DNA of 64,000 nucleotides. Source: Daphnia pulex (lineage: Eukaryota; Arthropoda; Branchiopoda; Diplostraca; Daphniidae). Location: contig NC_060018.1 of the NCBI RefSeq assembly GCF_021134715.1, positions 3,675,501 through 3,739,500 on the forward strand, read 5' to 3'. Shown piece after piece: positions 1 to 12,369 of the stretch. Under the pieces are notes generated by a model. The model worked only from the letters and a program-made list of their open reading frames with translations. It was not told the origin of the DNA and did not search any database. Position numbers and translations under genes: made by a program. Numbering within the stretch: position 1 is the first letter of the stretch; each line of letters starts with the position of its first letter.

Positions 1-1547
1 TTTCACAATGCGGAAAGTCGGGATTTTCCAATCTGGCAACGCCGTAATCGGCCATTTTAGATTTCATTAATTTTTCCCTGTGTAAATTCCCATAAGGAAT
101 CGGGGTACCTTTAGTTTAAATTAATTTTTTAATTATTGGTGTCTTACAGCCAATTTATTTTTCATCGATCGTGTTCCCCGATTGATGGGTAACATTTTCA
201 TATATGGTACATTTTACTTGCGGTTTATATTAATTATGTAATTCGAACTTTATTAGGTTGTTTTGATTCTGGAATGTCAAAACAGACATGTTATGTGCTT
301 GCCTACGGTGCTGTAACTTTTGCTTCTCAAAAGTGAATGTTAATGGACATCTAGAATATGGGGTTTCAAAAAGTAGGAGACAGGTATATGGCTGCTGAAA
401 AGAACAAATTCGAGAGAAAAAGGTTTATAAAAATATACAGCAGAGTATGCAGTCAAGATTTTACTTCTGGTAACATAGTAAATTTTTTAAAGTAATTTCT
501 ATGATTGAGTCATGTTTGAAATATGTCTCTGAAATATGTAACTAAGTAACATGTTTTTAACTGCAGCACCAACATCTAATAATGAGCAAAATTCCATTGG
601 GATTGCTACTGTTGAAAGAATTAGTCGCTCTCTAAGAAGGCAGATTGCTGGGACATGTTCAACGATGTAAGAGGATTGTATTTTATTTATATTTATTATG
701 TCATTTATAACATTACTTAACATATCTCATCATTTTCTTCCATAGACACACATTCCACAAGACACAGTTACTGATTTCATGAAAGATACAACTGTACCTG
801 AGGGTACAATGCAGAACACGTTTGATGAACACATCAACACATTGGTGAATCAACTAACAATCAGAATCCGCAAAACAGTCATTGGTTCTTCGAATAAAAA
901 ATATTGAAAAATGAGAAATAATTACTAGTTGAAGCAGTGTCACGTCACGTCTTCAGTATTTTTATTTAAAACTTTATTTCATGTTTAATACAATGTTTCA
1001 CTCGAAAAAAGAACTGTGAGTTTTCTTAAAATACTAACGAAATAACGCTAATGAATCAGGTAATATGGTGAAAACGTCAGAGTATGGAACAAAATGTTGA
1101 AGAAATCAAGTTGAATTAGTACATTTTAAACTAATTTACCCCAAATACTTTTAAAGGAATTTTTCAGTCCCTCTTTGCGATTAAACTTAACAATAGACAA
1201 AAATTAATGCGTAAATCAATTGAAAAACTCGAATCAGTAAACCCAGTTTCCTTTGTTGTTGATGCCCTCATCAGGAACTGAATCAAAACAAACAAGTTCA
1301 AGTGCTGATAATATAATAAGTAGTTAATGTTAAAATGTAAAAATACATGAAAATGTTACCCATTAATCGGGGAACACGATCGATGAAAAATAAATTGGCT
1401 GTAAGACACCAATAATTAAAAAATTAATTTAAACTAAAGGTACCCCGATTCCTTATGGGAATTTACACAGGGAAAAATTAATGAAATCTAAAATGGCCGA
1501 TTACGGCGTTGCCAGATTGGAAAATCCCGACTTTCCGCATTGTGAAA
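1..1547. mobile_element. DNA transposon relic with 201-bp terminal inverted repeats
   Basis: Positions 1-201 are the reverse complement of 1347-1547 with about one mismatch (g/a in the ATTRATGGG segment). The outer ends read TTTCACAATGCGG and CCGCATTGTGAAA. The interior is AT-rich, with short coding-like stretches on the plus strand around 565-667 and 752-907; the second reads IPQDTVTDFMKDTTVPEG and continues to a stop at 905-907. This suggests a shortened, non-autonomous copy of an element that once carried a spliced gene. The window begins at or inside the left repeat, so the true left end and any target-site duplication cannot be seen. The CACAATG terminus resembles the CACWATG ends of Transib elements, but the symmetric TTT/AAA outside it argues against a firm family call. 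The near-identical arms suggest a fairly recent insertion. Confidence 0.8.
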
Positions 1548-3060
1548 AAGGTCTATTACTGACTATCGTCTTCGTCCGTGGATGCTAAGTGCTGTCACTA
1601 GGTGGCTAAATATTTCAGTGTGTTTAGGGATTAAACTATTCAGCCCTAGTGTGTTCGAGGGATGTATTCATGTATTGGAATTGGAAGGAGGGTCTCCATA
1701 GTTTTGAGACGAAAAACCTATAATCATTCTTTTTCTTCCGAGACGCTGGCCGAGAAGGTTACTCTAGACATCATTGCTGGGTACTTTCTTTCCTGACATT
1801 GTTCTTCATAAAAAAAAGGTAATTCCTGCTTTTATCCTTAATGTGAATGTTTTTTATGGATAACATGGCCTTAAACTTATACTTGCAAATTCCATGTGGC
1901 CATGCCCTGCTGTACACTATTTCAAAATGTCGTCTCTTGCTGCATGCTGCACGTTTTGTCACACGTCAAAGTACTTTAGAACAGTGCAAGTAATAATGTC
2001 GAGTAACTTAATAATCCTAAGACTTTGTTACCACATAAAAATACCGTGATTGAGTTTCTGATAGAAATTGAGTTTTTTTAATTACAAATTACCACACTTT
2101 TGTAATCAAAAGTTACACGTTAGTTGCAAATATCTTCTGTGATTTGTTTTGCGAATTTTTTCTGTTGAGAGATGCACTTGAATCGAGCTTGCGAAAACAT
2201 GCATTCTAGTTAATAATAATTAGAAAAGTTTATTTTACTAATCTTACTTATTTGTTGGCAGGTTGATGGAGATTTTTCTCAATGTCTAGTGCCAAATCTA
2301 CAAGATGCCTTTGATGTATCATGTTGCGAGATGAAAATGGGAAGAAAACAGGAAATCTGAAATGGAAACAATTTACTTGAAAGACAACTAAAGTGGGTTT
2401 GCATTTTACTCAAACTGTAGCCTGTGTATTTGTTCTTTGCTTAGAAATTTCTTGAGTTGAGTATAAAATTTTGATTTAGATAACATTTGACAATAACTGC
2501 TTCAAATAAGGGCCTTTGTGAAAAGTTTTTCATCAGCTTGTGTAAAATTGTAATTTTGTTAAACAGTAGCTTTACTCTAACAGAACTGAATTTCCCTTTT
2601 TATACTAGTTTGAAAATGTTCTTGGTTAACTGATATTCCTTTGCATTGTAGATTCCTCGGGTCAGTTTGGCGTTGAAGCTGTTGGTGGTGATGTCTGGCG
2701 TACAGTGGTGTGGCAGTCATTTTCTGATTGAAAGTTGCACTGAAAGTGAAATGGATCTTCTGCAGACCTGCAGTTCAACTGACTTCAATTTACCATGTTG
2801 GTGTCCATGAACTTTTGTGTGAAATAGTTGGTGTTGCCTGATGGTCGTCTTACATTTTGGTGTCGTCTCTTGCTACATTTACCCACGTTAAGGTAATGAT
2901 GGATGAAAAATTTTATTTTATTATCGACTCGGAACTTAATCTCTTTTCTTTCGTTTCAGTTCGATCGTGTGCCGCCGTTTCAGACTTGATATATTGTTGA
3001 AGTTGAGGAGTTGCTGAAATTCAAGACTGATAAATCAGTAGATAATTAAAAATGAAAATC
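1548..3060 (+). ncRNA. possible spliced non-coding transcript (weak)
   Basis: No long reading frame is present. Good plus-strand splice signals occur in order: an acceptor before 2262 (TTTGTTGGCAG), an acceptor before 2652 (TTTGCATTGTAG), a donor after 2892 (TTAAG then GTAATG) and an acceptor before 2960 (TTTCTTTCGTTTCAG). The last pair defines a 67-bp intron, the usual size in this window. The stretches between them have stops in every frame. The arrangement would suit a lncRNA or a decayed gene. Splice-site-like sequence alone is weak evidence. Confidence 0.22.
1591..1610 (+). promoter_or_regulatory. CTCF-like motif, left member of a convergent pair
   Basis: GCTGTCACTAGGTGGCTAAA lies just outside the right arm of the terminal-inverted-repeat element. 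The core CACTAGGTGGC resembles arthropod and vertebrate CTCF sites. It matches the reverse complement of 4561-4580 at 19 of 20 positions. Confidence 0.35.
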
Positions 3061-6000
3061 TATTGTCCCTTTTCCCTAAGTAAACGAAATGTCCTGTTGG
3101 TTAGTTTGAAAACCAGGAGTGTTATGATAGAATGGGGAATTGCAACGAGAAAGAGAAGTTAAACCACCAAGATTCTTTTATTCCGATGAACTCTACCGCC
3201 TTCATAACGATTCTTAAACATTTCGCTCTTAATCAATATTATTACCTCGTTAAAAAAATAAATTGTTGTAATCAGAATTGTTTTCTGCTGTATATTACTA
3301 TTTACTATTACAAATCGCCTTATAACAAAGTCGCGGCTTGTCCTAACCAATTAAGCCCCATGCGCTTAAAAATATTACTTTTACATAATTTCCTGTCCAA
3401 ATTTTTATTATTTTTTTAAATTTTCCTAAAAACAACCACCATTTATTATTTTACTAAGTCTTTTTCGCAAAAATTTGGCGATGTACATTGTCCATACCTT
3501 TTTTTTTAATAAATTAAAACAATTTTTATATTCATCTAATATTTTTATTCATTTTAACGCAAACACATATATTTTATGGCCCCCAGGGAGGGGGGGGCCT
3601 GTGACTTTCCCAACCGCGATAATAACATGTGCCGTTATTATTTTGTTGGTGCAGAAAGCCGGAATTTAATCTAGCAGTTGTCGACTATGTCAAATCTGAC
3701 ATTGGGTCAGATTGCCACAATCATACTGCACAAGTAAAAACGCAAAAGACGACAGACGAAACCAATTCAAGTAAGCAACTCACTGGCAGAGCAAAACCAC
3801 AAATAAAAACGGATAAAAATTTTTAAAGTCAGCAACACAAGATACCACTTGCAAAGCAAAAAACAGTTAAAATTTTCAAGTCAGCAATTTCGAAAAATTC
3901 TGGCACAGCTACTTCAGGATAACTCCAGCACAGCTACTTCTGGATAACACTGGCACCACATCCTGCAAACAACGGTTGAAGTTGTCTTCATCACACTTTT
4001 CACCATCTGGCTGCAACATGAAGCGTGGTTGTAAGACCTATTGAAGAAAATAAAAAAATTACCATCGGGAAACACAAGTGTGTACAGAATCACACAGGAA
4101 CTCATTACGATAAAAGAATAGCAGGAGTAAGACTAAACAGAACAACTTTGATGTCTCAAATTTTACAAAGGAAGATTTACCATTGGCAAGGTATTCAAAT
4201 TTCCACGGTAGCAAAGCAAATTGTTCTCTAGTCATATGAAGTAAATAGTTGTAGGAAATCTGAAGAAAATAATTACTTTTGCTGTTGCATGGGACGAGAC
4301 GTGCGACTGGGTACAGGCAGCGAGACACACGAGGCACGACATTTCGGCAAATGTACAGGCATTTTCAATTCCGATGGCAAAGTGGTATGAGCAATCACCT
4401 GAAAATGGACACATCGAGATTTTACATTCCGTTAACCTAATAAATTAACAAGAAATACCTTTTCATTTTGGGAAATGTCACGACCGGCATCCCATTTCGG
4501 CTGCGTCAAGTAACATAATGGCCGAATTTGGTCCCTGATGACACTCCGGACGGACACCTATTTTAGCCACCTAGCGACAGCCAATTGTATTGCAGCCAAC
4601 TCCAGTAAACCAGTACTCCACCGACAACTAGAACCCCAATACCCCAATATTTTAAATAATAATTTTTAAAAATACCCGACAATAGAACTCGTGCCCGATT
4701 GCATGATGTTCCGGCCCACGTCTTTCCGGCCCATACATTTCCGGCCCGCTTTTTATGGTCCGGTAATGCGTGTAAATGCAGGTCTCCAGCAGCTTTCCCT
4801 ATGACACTGCATACAAATTTTTTAGTATAATCTATCTTAGATCATTTTCCTTCACTTTTCCAACATGCGTAGACCCAAACAACGACCCGACAACTAAACA
4901 ATTATTAATGCAGCATCACAACAGACGAAATCCCAAGGTGATGATGCTTCAACAATGAGGAGAAGGCAGCTTGACATTCGCTTAAGTGTCTTGTCCATGG
5001 CATCTGTTAGTGATTCCAGATTGTTGACGAAATATCGTCTTCTGCTACCTCTAGGTATTACCCTTTTAGCTTTATTTCTGTCATTCTGCACTGTGTCTTA
5101 CCTGTTTTAAATTTTTTTTTTTCTGTAGGTTCCGATGGCCATTGATAATTGGAGAGCAGCATAGGAGTGTGACAGCTTTGTCTGGGCTAAATGCCCTACT
5201 ATAGAATGGAATCCTCTTGAGAAACTTTGTCTGCCCCTAAGTTACAAAATACACATCATAAGTTAATTAACAAAATTAAAACAAAAGATTGAGATTTTGA
5301 GGTAAGTTGAACTGTTTTTAAATAAATAGATATTACAACATTTAGCTAATTGTTCTTATTGCATTCTTGACTTAATGTCTTGGAAATTTCAGCTGAAGTT
5401 TTTGTGTGACCTAGGTCCTTGTGACAATAGCCAATCAGCATGTCAGTTTTCTGTGTTAGCAAGCAAAGGGCTTTTTGTGATTTTTTTTTCATTAAAAAAA
5501 TAAAAATAGCATGAGATATGACTTTTAAAAGTTTGGAAAATAAAAAAAAATACAATATATTAAATCTACAAACGACAAATATCCTTATCATGAAGGACTT
5601 TAAGGTTTAGTTCACATTATAATACCTAGCCTGTGTGTGCCAAACAGCGTCACACTTGGTCTCTGAATTTCGAATTTTAGAAAACAAAGTCTTCACTTAC
5701 AATATCAATAATTACTAACTTTTTGTAAACCGGAAGTAAAGACAGAATCAATCTGTTGGGGAAATGAATCGGGTTTTCATAGCTATGAACAACAAGCTCT
5801 GTTCCTTAACTTATTAACCGTCAATTATCATGTAAACATATTTGAAAAATATTAGGTTGAACCGTTGAAGCTGTTATCGATATTTATCCGTGAGGGAGCA
5901 ACACACAGTCACACACTCACTCACTCAGTTCTATGCAGGAAAATTAAAAACAAATCAGTGACACCTAATGGTAATACGAATGATTATTCTTCGACTGCTA

Positions 6001-8521
6001 GTTTACTTGTTTACTTACGGAGTTACGGCAACGTCAAGATCATGTTTTTTTTTTATTTGAGTTCGAACAACGTGGTGATATTCCGATTTTTGTACAAAGG
6101 GACTTAGAGCTAGAATACTAAAAAGAACTTGCCAAGTTTGAATTTCTTTAATATTTACTTTAACTAGATTTTGTTATAATATAATCTATGAAGTTTGAAC
6201 TCACCTTATCACACGTTACTTTCACAAATATTCGTTGATTTCCGTTGGATATGCCTCAAACTTAATTTCCTCGTGTAGTCCCAGACTCCGTCTCCCACGT
6301 TCCATCAACATACATAAACAAAATCTTTTCGTCTGCTCTTTACCCCCTGAAACCCGAATAGTTGGTACAGTAGTGCCAACTGGTGGGTGCATAGCGTAAG
6401 GTAAAATTAGTGGCTCGAATATACTGTGACAAGTTCGTGTTGCGAATAATATGACAAAGGATTGGGTTTTCCCAGAATTTTTAAAATGAGGACAACTTTC
6501 CATCTTAGTACACACATGCAACATGCATTATAGAATTCAGAATATACATGTCGCTTTTGACATCAAACTCTAAAGTAAATTTGAACTATTCACAGTATAA
6601 ACTAATAATACCTTTTTTTTTTTACATCAAACGTCTAATTTTTTGTTCACATCAAAAGTGACTACTCACAATCACGTAACATTTTATGCGCCGGGAAATA
6701 CGCTAACACACATATAGAATTCGAAGGTTACCAAATTGATTATTTGGGATACCATTTCTGATGAATCTATCGATTGATTTTTACATGTTGACTCACTGTA
6801 AGCTGGCGTCCAATGGCCTAAAAAAAGGAGCGTGTTACTTGGATCGATATCGCTTTATCCGATAAAAGAAGCCATCGCCAAAAGTGGGTGTTATCTCCGG
6901 TGAAAAAAAGAAAAGCCTGTACGCGCCGTATACGGGTACATGTTTCCGTATGGATGTCGGCATGCGGACCGGCCGCGTGACACTACCAACACGTCCGCCG
7001 TTTGCAAGTCACATTCAAGGAAATCTACGCCCCCTCTTCGTGAATAAAAATAAGGGTCGCTAGTCCACGTGACTGGAAAAAAAAACCATTTGTCACGGGC
7101 CGCGTGAGCATTGTCCGCTTTGGGTCATCACACACGTCCTCAATCTTTTGGACCTTTTTCAATAATCGCAGGGTTTTGTTCATTGAAGTACTATCAACGA
7201 CACGTGTACCATATACACACACAGATTGTATTGGCATATAATGTTTTCCTGTTTTTGGCTCCACTACATGGATCGATGACACTGATGACGAGTGGGAAGG
7301 GGATGGACACACAAAAAACAAGGAAGTCAAATGACAATCTCATATTGAAAAGGAACTAAAATAACGCATTATCTGGTTTTCTTGCTGTTCAAATAATTTG
7401 TATTGAATGAAGTTGAATTCGATCGATAAAAGTTGAATGGCTGAGACCGAGAACAAATCCAAAGCAAAAAGGAAGATAAGAAACAGCACAAATTTTCTTT
7501 CAAAGATGTTCTGTGGTTTTATTTTGAGTGTGATACTATCCCCATCGTTGAAAGAATAGCTTTTTTAAGATATATTATTAATAATAATAATCATAAAAAC
7601 TTAAATTTGAAATAAAGGAAAAAAAATATCCCCCTGTGGTGTAGCTACTGAAAAAAAAAACGCTGCGGAACATCTCTAAATAGACGACAAGAAAATGAAA
7701 TGAAAGGGAAAATGAAAAGAAAAAAAAGGAAAAATGACACTGACACCCCCACGACAGTATTGCGCATCTTTTCTTCCATATGAATTCAATAGTTGAAATA
7801 ATGGGTAAGAAGGATGAAAAAAAAATTAGGGTTTAAACTTTCTTTTTTTTTTAGATTTTAGAGAAAAACAAGTGTTGTGACGAGTCGAAAGAATTTGCCC
7901 AGTCGTTTGATACTTTTGGTAGTGTGGAGGAATGCCTGAGCAAAACCATTTCGATTCGTACAACTTTTTTCCTTTTTTTTTGTTGGTCCATTTCTGAATT
8001 AAACTCTTTCCTTTTTTTTTAGAAGTCGTTATTTTCTTGGAGTGGAAAAAAACAAACAAATGTATCATCTTTTTCTTTTGAAGTATTTGGTCCGGCATTT
8101 CATTTTTAGAGAAAAATCAGAAGAAAAGAAGACGCGCGTGCGAGGGGGTTTTTTAAACAAGACACAACAAACACGACACACGACGAAACCCATAAAGTTA
8201 TAGCAGGAAAAAGTGTTTTTTTTTTTCTTTTTAATTAAAATTAAGGAGAAATAATTTTTGTAAATCAGGCAGAGACTGACTGACGCTTTTGGTATTTTTT
8301 GGAGAAAAATTTGTTTTGTGTAGACGGTGAAATGCGAGCGATGACGTAGGATCGCCTTTTCCATTAAAACAAAAGAAAATTTTGTGGGTCAGGAAGGGAT
8401 TGAAAATGAAATCGAAAAAAAAAAGAAATGAAAGATGAAAAGAAAAAGAAAATACAAGTTTTGGTCAGTTTCTCTTCTGATTCTTGTTTCTTTGTTGTTG
8501 TTTCTTTCTCACGACTGATTA
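3061..8521. other. long stretch without a supportable protein gene
   Basis: Reading frames here are all 116 residues or shorter, lack recognisable family motifs and are broken by homopolymer runs. Visible structure includes: the second CTCF-like motif at 4561-4580; three imperfect copies of TTCCGGCCC at about 4714-4752; a CA/CT-rich tract near 5895-5930; a GC-richer patch at 6900-7010; and poly-A/T-rich sequence at 7600-8520, which is probably the 3' UTR and flank of ornithine decarboxylase. A possible minus-strand polyadenylation signal (TTTATT on the plus strand) lies near 7518. Confidence 0.5.
4561..4580 (-). promoter_or_regulatory. CTCF-like motif, right member of a convergent pair
   Basis: The plus strand reads TTTTAGCCACCTAGCGACAG, so the minus strand carries CTGTCGCTAGGTGGCTAAAA. 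It faces the similar motif at 1591-1610 across about 2.97 kb. Convergent orientation is the arrangement known to anchor chromatin loops in vertebrates; whether that holds here is inference. Confidence 0.35.
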
Positions 8522-10857
8522 TTACATCACCGAAGTGACTTCAAGTAAATCGGCCAAGAAATCAGCCGAGTCACCATAATTGTCGGACACGTCGCCATCC
8601 GACGAAGTTGACACGGCGTCCGATGTCGATGGATCCTCCGTGTCGATGGAAGATGAGCAGACAGACGACGGCATCAGAAGATGAGTGCCGTTGTTGTTGT
8701 TGTTGCTGCTGTTGTTGTACATCTCCATGGCACAAGAAATCTTGGGCAAAAGGTCAGCTGCCGGGAGGGGCGATGGAGACCCCATGACGAAATGCGACTC
8801 GGTGTAAGGAGCGCGTTCCTTGAGGAAAAACCAAGTGTGCGGTTGAACCACAGGGTAGACCTTGGGGACGGGAAAACCGTTGAAGCATCCAGCGGCAGCC
8901 AAAGTGTAGGCGCCCATATCTTCAAAAATCAACCAATCGCCAACGTCCATCAGTGGCAGTTGAGCGTTGGTGGCGATACGATCCAATCCGTCGCAGGTGG
9001 GACCCCAGATGTTGCAGCTGAAATCGGGACCCGGGCGGGGCTCCAACAGCAATGGCGTCACCACAGCGTGATCGTAGAGCATGCAGTTGAAACTGCCGTA
9101 AACGCCGTCGTTGATGTAATAGAAATACGACGTGTTGGCCGGTGTACGAGGCTCATCGGCGTCTTCGTCATCGTTGGTCAGCTGACGACGACCGTGAATG
9201 CGAGTGGCCAGGGTGAAAGCAGAGGCCACGTAATAGCGACCAGGCTCGGCAATGATGTCAACGCCGCAGCCCTCGGGGAAATGGCGATCCAGCGATGAAT
9301 TAACGATGGCAGCGATAGAGTTGATGGAAGAGCCTCGATTGCCGGGATAGCCACCGCCCAGATCCAACAGAGTCATGTTGATGCCGTAGTCACGGGCGGC
9401 CAGATCGAAAATCTGGCGACCGATAACGATGCAGCGTTCAAAGACTTCAGGTTCATCGCAACCAGAACCAACGTGGAAGCTAATTCCAACCAAATCAACG
9501 CCCAATTTAGCGGCCAGGGCCACCAGACGAGGTGCATCTTTCGGGAAGGCGCCGAACTTGATGCCCAACGGGCATTGGACGCGCTTGGCATCGCAACGGA
9601 TGCGCAGCACCATTTTGGCCGTGGGATGATGTTCCTTGACCTTGTACAATTCGCTCTCGTTATCAAACGTCATGGCTTGGACGTTGACAGACGAAGCATA
9701 GCGAATATGCGACACTTGCTTGGCTGGATTAGCAAAAATGATGCGGTCCGTCTCCACTCCCAAATCCAACACTTTGGCAATCTCACTCTGTTTTTTCAAG
9801 AAAACGAGAAAAAGAAAAGACGATAATTAGTGGAAAGCATGGATGAAATGCAAACAAAGAATATAATTTTGCTTGTGTTTTCGAGTTTGTTTTTTTAAAG
9901 AACGTCGGATGGATGACTGGAGCACGACGTCTTACCTCTCACTACGTGTCATTACGTGTGTGAAGAAGTTTCGAGTGTGAGTGTGTGTATGTTACAACAG
10001 CGACAATCACACGTAACCAGGTAGTAGTAGGTTGATTTGGTTGGTAGTAGACAGACAAGGAGGTAACCGGATCAATTCAGCAAATGGATACCACAGGAGG
10101 AGGACCCGCAAGTTAAGCAACGCAGTTGGAACACGCGGATGATTGGGCCGGTTGGTTGGGGGGGATTTTGGTCTGTATGTCTCGCCCAATGTCGACGTCA
10201 TCAGAAAAATCTCCAATGATGTGCCTGTGAATGCCCAGCCGAGCTTCACCGACAGAGAAATCCCTGGTCAGTTCGGATGATCCCCCCCAATTTGTGTGTT
10301 TTGCTCCGCGGAAGCTCCGGCAAAGACGACCAGACCAGGCCGTCCGTTATTTTATCCTAGTGTACTATATTCTTAACTCGTCCTCTATTTTTGGGAGGGG
10401 ATTTGTTTTGGTTTTCGGTTTTGTTTTTTTTACCCTTTAAACCGTCAACGTCGAGCAATTAGGGTCAAAGAAACACGTTACTACCTTAGAGGCGCAGTCG
10501 AAGGAGGCTCCTAGCGAGGCCAGAGTCTCCAACACAGTCCGGTTGTCGTTGCATTTGACAGCTGTTTTCAGAGAAAAAGTATTACGTCATTCCTATGTTA
10601 TGAAACTTTTAATAAACTGAAATTTTACCGTAAAAGGGAGCGACACGGGGCATTTTGAGTTTCCACTCCTTGTGCTTGCGGATGATATCGCCAACGTCCA
10701 AGACGTAAAAAGCCTCTTCTTGGACACCAGAGTGGGCCACGTCGCGAATGACATCCCAATTCTCCTTGCCGGGCTCCAAAACGTGGATTTTGGGAGTTCC
10801 ATCAGCCAGTTGACAGTCGGCCGAAGCGTCAACCATTGACAACATTTCAGGTTTCAT
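8522..10857 (-). CDS. Odc1: ornithine decarboxylase
   Basis: PLP-dependent enzyme that makes putrescine from ornithine, the first step of polyamine synthesis; cytosolic homodimer. Coding exons are 10629-10857, 10485-10561 and 8522-9787, joined in phase to give 523 residues (human 461). The PLP lysine is K79 in YAVKCN. HVGSGC (His207) and EPGRYY (about 283-288) are the cofactor-binding segments. The catalytic cysteine is C367 in WGPTCDGLD, so this is an active decarboxylase and not an antizyme inhibitor. The last 60 residues are rich in Asp, Glu, Ser and Thr (for example DTEDPSTSDAVSTSSDGD), resembling the PEST tail that drives antizyme-dependent turnover in vertebrates. The N-terminus is slightly longer than usual. 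The start ATG at 10857 opens the first coding exon; a 5'-UTR intron lies upstream. Confidence 0.97.
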
Positions 10858-12330
10858 TTTGTAAAGTTTGCTTGTTTTTCGGTTGTTTTGTTTTGTGTGT
10901 GATGACGTTTATGTAACAGAGAGATGTTGTAGAATGGACTGATGGGCAGAGAAAACTCGACTAATTTCCTCTGCTCCTTTTTTGTTTAATAAAGATAATT
11001 ATAAAAAACCAAAGAGGCCGAGATCGAATCGACTGTTCCGAACGAAAATCTTTTCAGGATATGCCGTGGTATGCCGTGCAATCTAATAACGAAAAGATAA
11101 CACGTGAAATTAGTTATCACGTGATCAAGAGAACAAGTGGTTGATTGAATTACTGTAGTCTTGAAGAGTTGGGCAACTATAATCAGTTAGTGCCCTAGGG
11201 TGGATATCAGGTTTCAGAAGTGTCCGGACCGGGCCACGGAGGTTCGCGATTCAATGCTATGTGCCAGCTAGTTCGGGTCCAGTATGAAACCCTAACACGC
11301 CCCGAGTTGCAACCCTGAATTGATAATAAAAACAAAATTGTTGAGGATTAAGTGTCCAACGTCAAATATCAAGATTACAACAACATGAAAAAATTCCTTC
11401 TAGAAACATCATCTCATCGGTTTATCAGTTAAGTGACTTAAAATTTAACTGCATTAGAACTTTGCCCGGGTTCACTTTCTAGTAGCTGCTATCTAATTCG
11501 GGACTAGAGCCTTTTTTCTTTCCTTTCTTTCAACATTTTATGTACGACGTGTCTATCTATACAGCTTCTAGCCAGTTGGCACGTGAAACCAACCACCACC
11601 ACCGAAAAAAGGAGAATAATAAAACACGATTGGCACCGTTTCAAAGTTCAATGTTCATGTGAGACGGTTCGTTTCGAAATCTCATCGTTCACATGCAGAC
11701 AGCAATAACGAACGGCTAGTCACGACCACCGATTGACGCAAACGAGATTGTGAAAAAGAGTCTATATCAAATTTCGAACACAACAAGATTTTCTTCATAC
11801 TCACAAAAATTAACATGCAAAGCCCAGCAAAAAGAAAAGAAAAAAACCTTTCTTTTTTTTTAATTATTATCTCATTTTTTGTTTGAAAAAGAAGCAAAGG
11901 ACTGGTTCGAGCCAGTTCCAACCAGTTTGGTTGCTGTGGAACCCATCATGGCGAAACGATTTGACGCCCACATCCTAACATGGCTCCCGACACCCAAAAT
12001 TGGGCACCATTGGCATGATGCGTAGACATTTTCGTTTTTAAATGTAAAAGAATAAAACCAACAAAAAATCAGCTTTACCTTCTTAGGTGCGCACCCGTTG
12101 GGCTTAACTCTTAGCGGCGGAATTCTCAAAACGTTGAATTGGACAAAATCTCAAGAGGAGAATTAACCCCCAGTTTGGAGACAGTTTCGACGGGTTGGCG
12201 ACGGAGAGAACTCGGGCGACTCGTGCTGACGCTGTTACCAATGGCCGACTGAAACAACTGAAAGGATTTTTGTGGGAGAGAAGAGACAAGACTTTGCTGT
12301 TCGAATCGACCAGTGTTCAACCTACGACTG
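10858..12330 (-). promoter_or_regulatory. Odc1: Odc 5' UTR and first intron with three CACGTG E-boxes
   Basis: A 5'-UTR exon runs from about 12330 to 12079, ending in a clear donor (AAG then GTAAAG). The intron then runs to just upstream of the ATG at 10857. CACGTG occurs at 11101-11106, 11118-11123 (inside the palindrome TCACGTGA) and 11580-11585. In mammals Odc1 is a classic MYC/MAX target through CACGTG boxes in intron 1. The same placement here suggests conserved control (inference). Confidence 0.6.
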
Positions 12331-12369
12331 AGTTTGCGGCGCAAGCGCGCGCCCACTTGGCTTTTTATA
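12328..12369 (-). promoter_or_regulatory. Odc1: Odc core promoter: TATA box and initiator
   Basis: On the minus strand TATAAAAAG lies at 12369-12361. An arthropod initiator, TCAGT, lies at 12332-12328 with its A at 12330. The spacing of about 39 bp is somewhat longer than the canonical 30 bp, so the start site may lie slightly upstream of that A. The region between is GC-rich (GCGCGCGC). Confidence 0.55.

Noticed and set aside
6222-6524. 100-residue minus-strand frame
   Set aside because: No motif, no neighbouring splice signals, and composition no different from surrounding non-coding DNA.
8681-9298. 205-residue plus-strand reading frame
   Set aside because: It is antisense to the ornithine decarboxylase coding exon, whose minus-strand product matches the enzyme throughout; the open frame is a by-product of the codon use.
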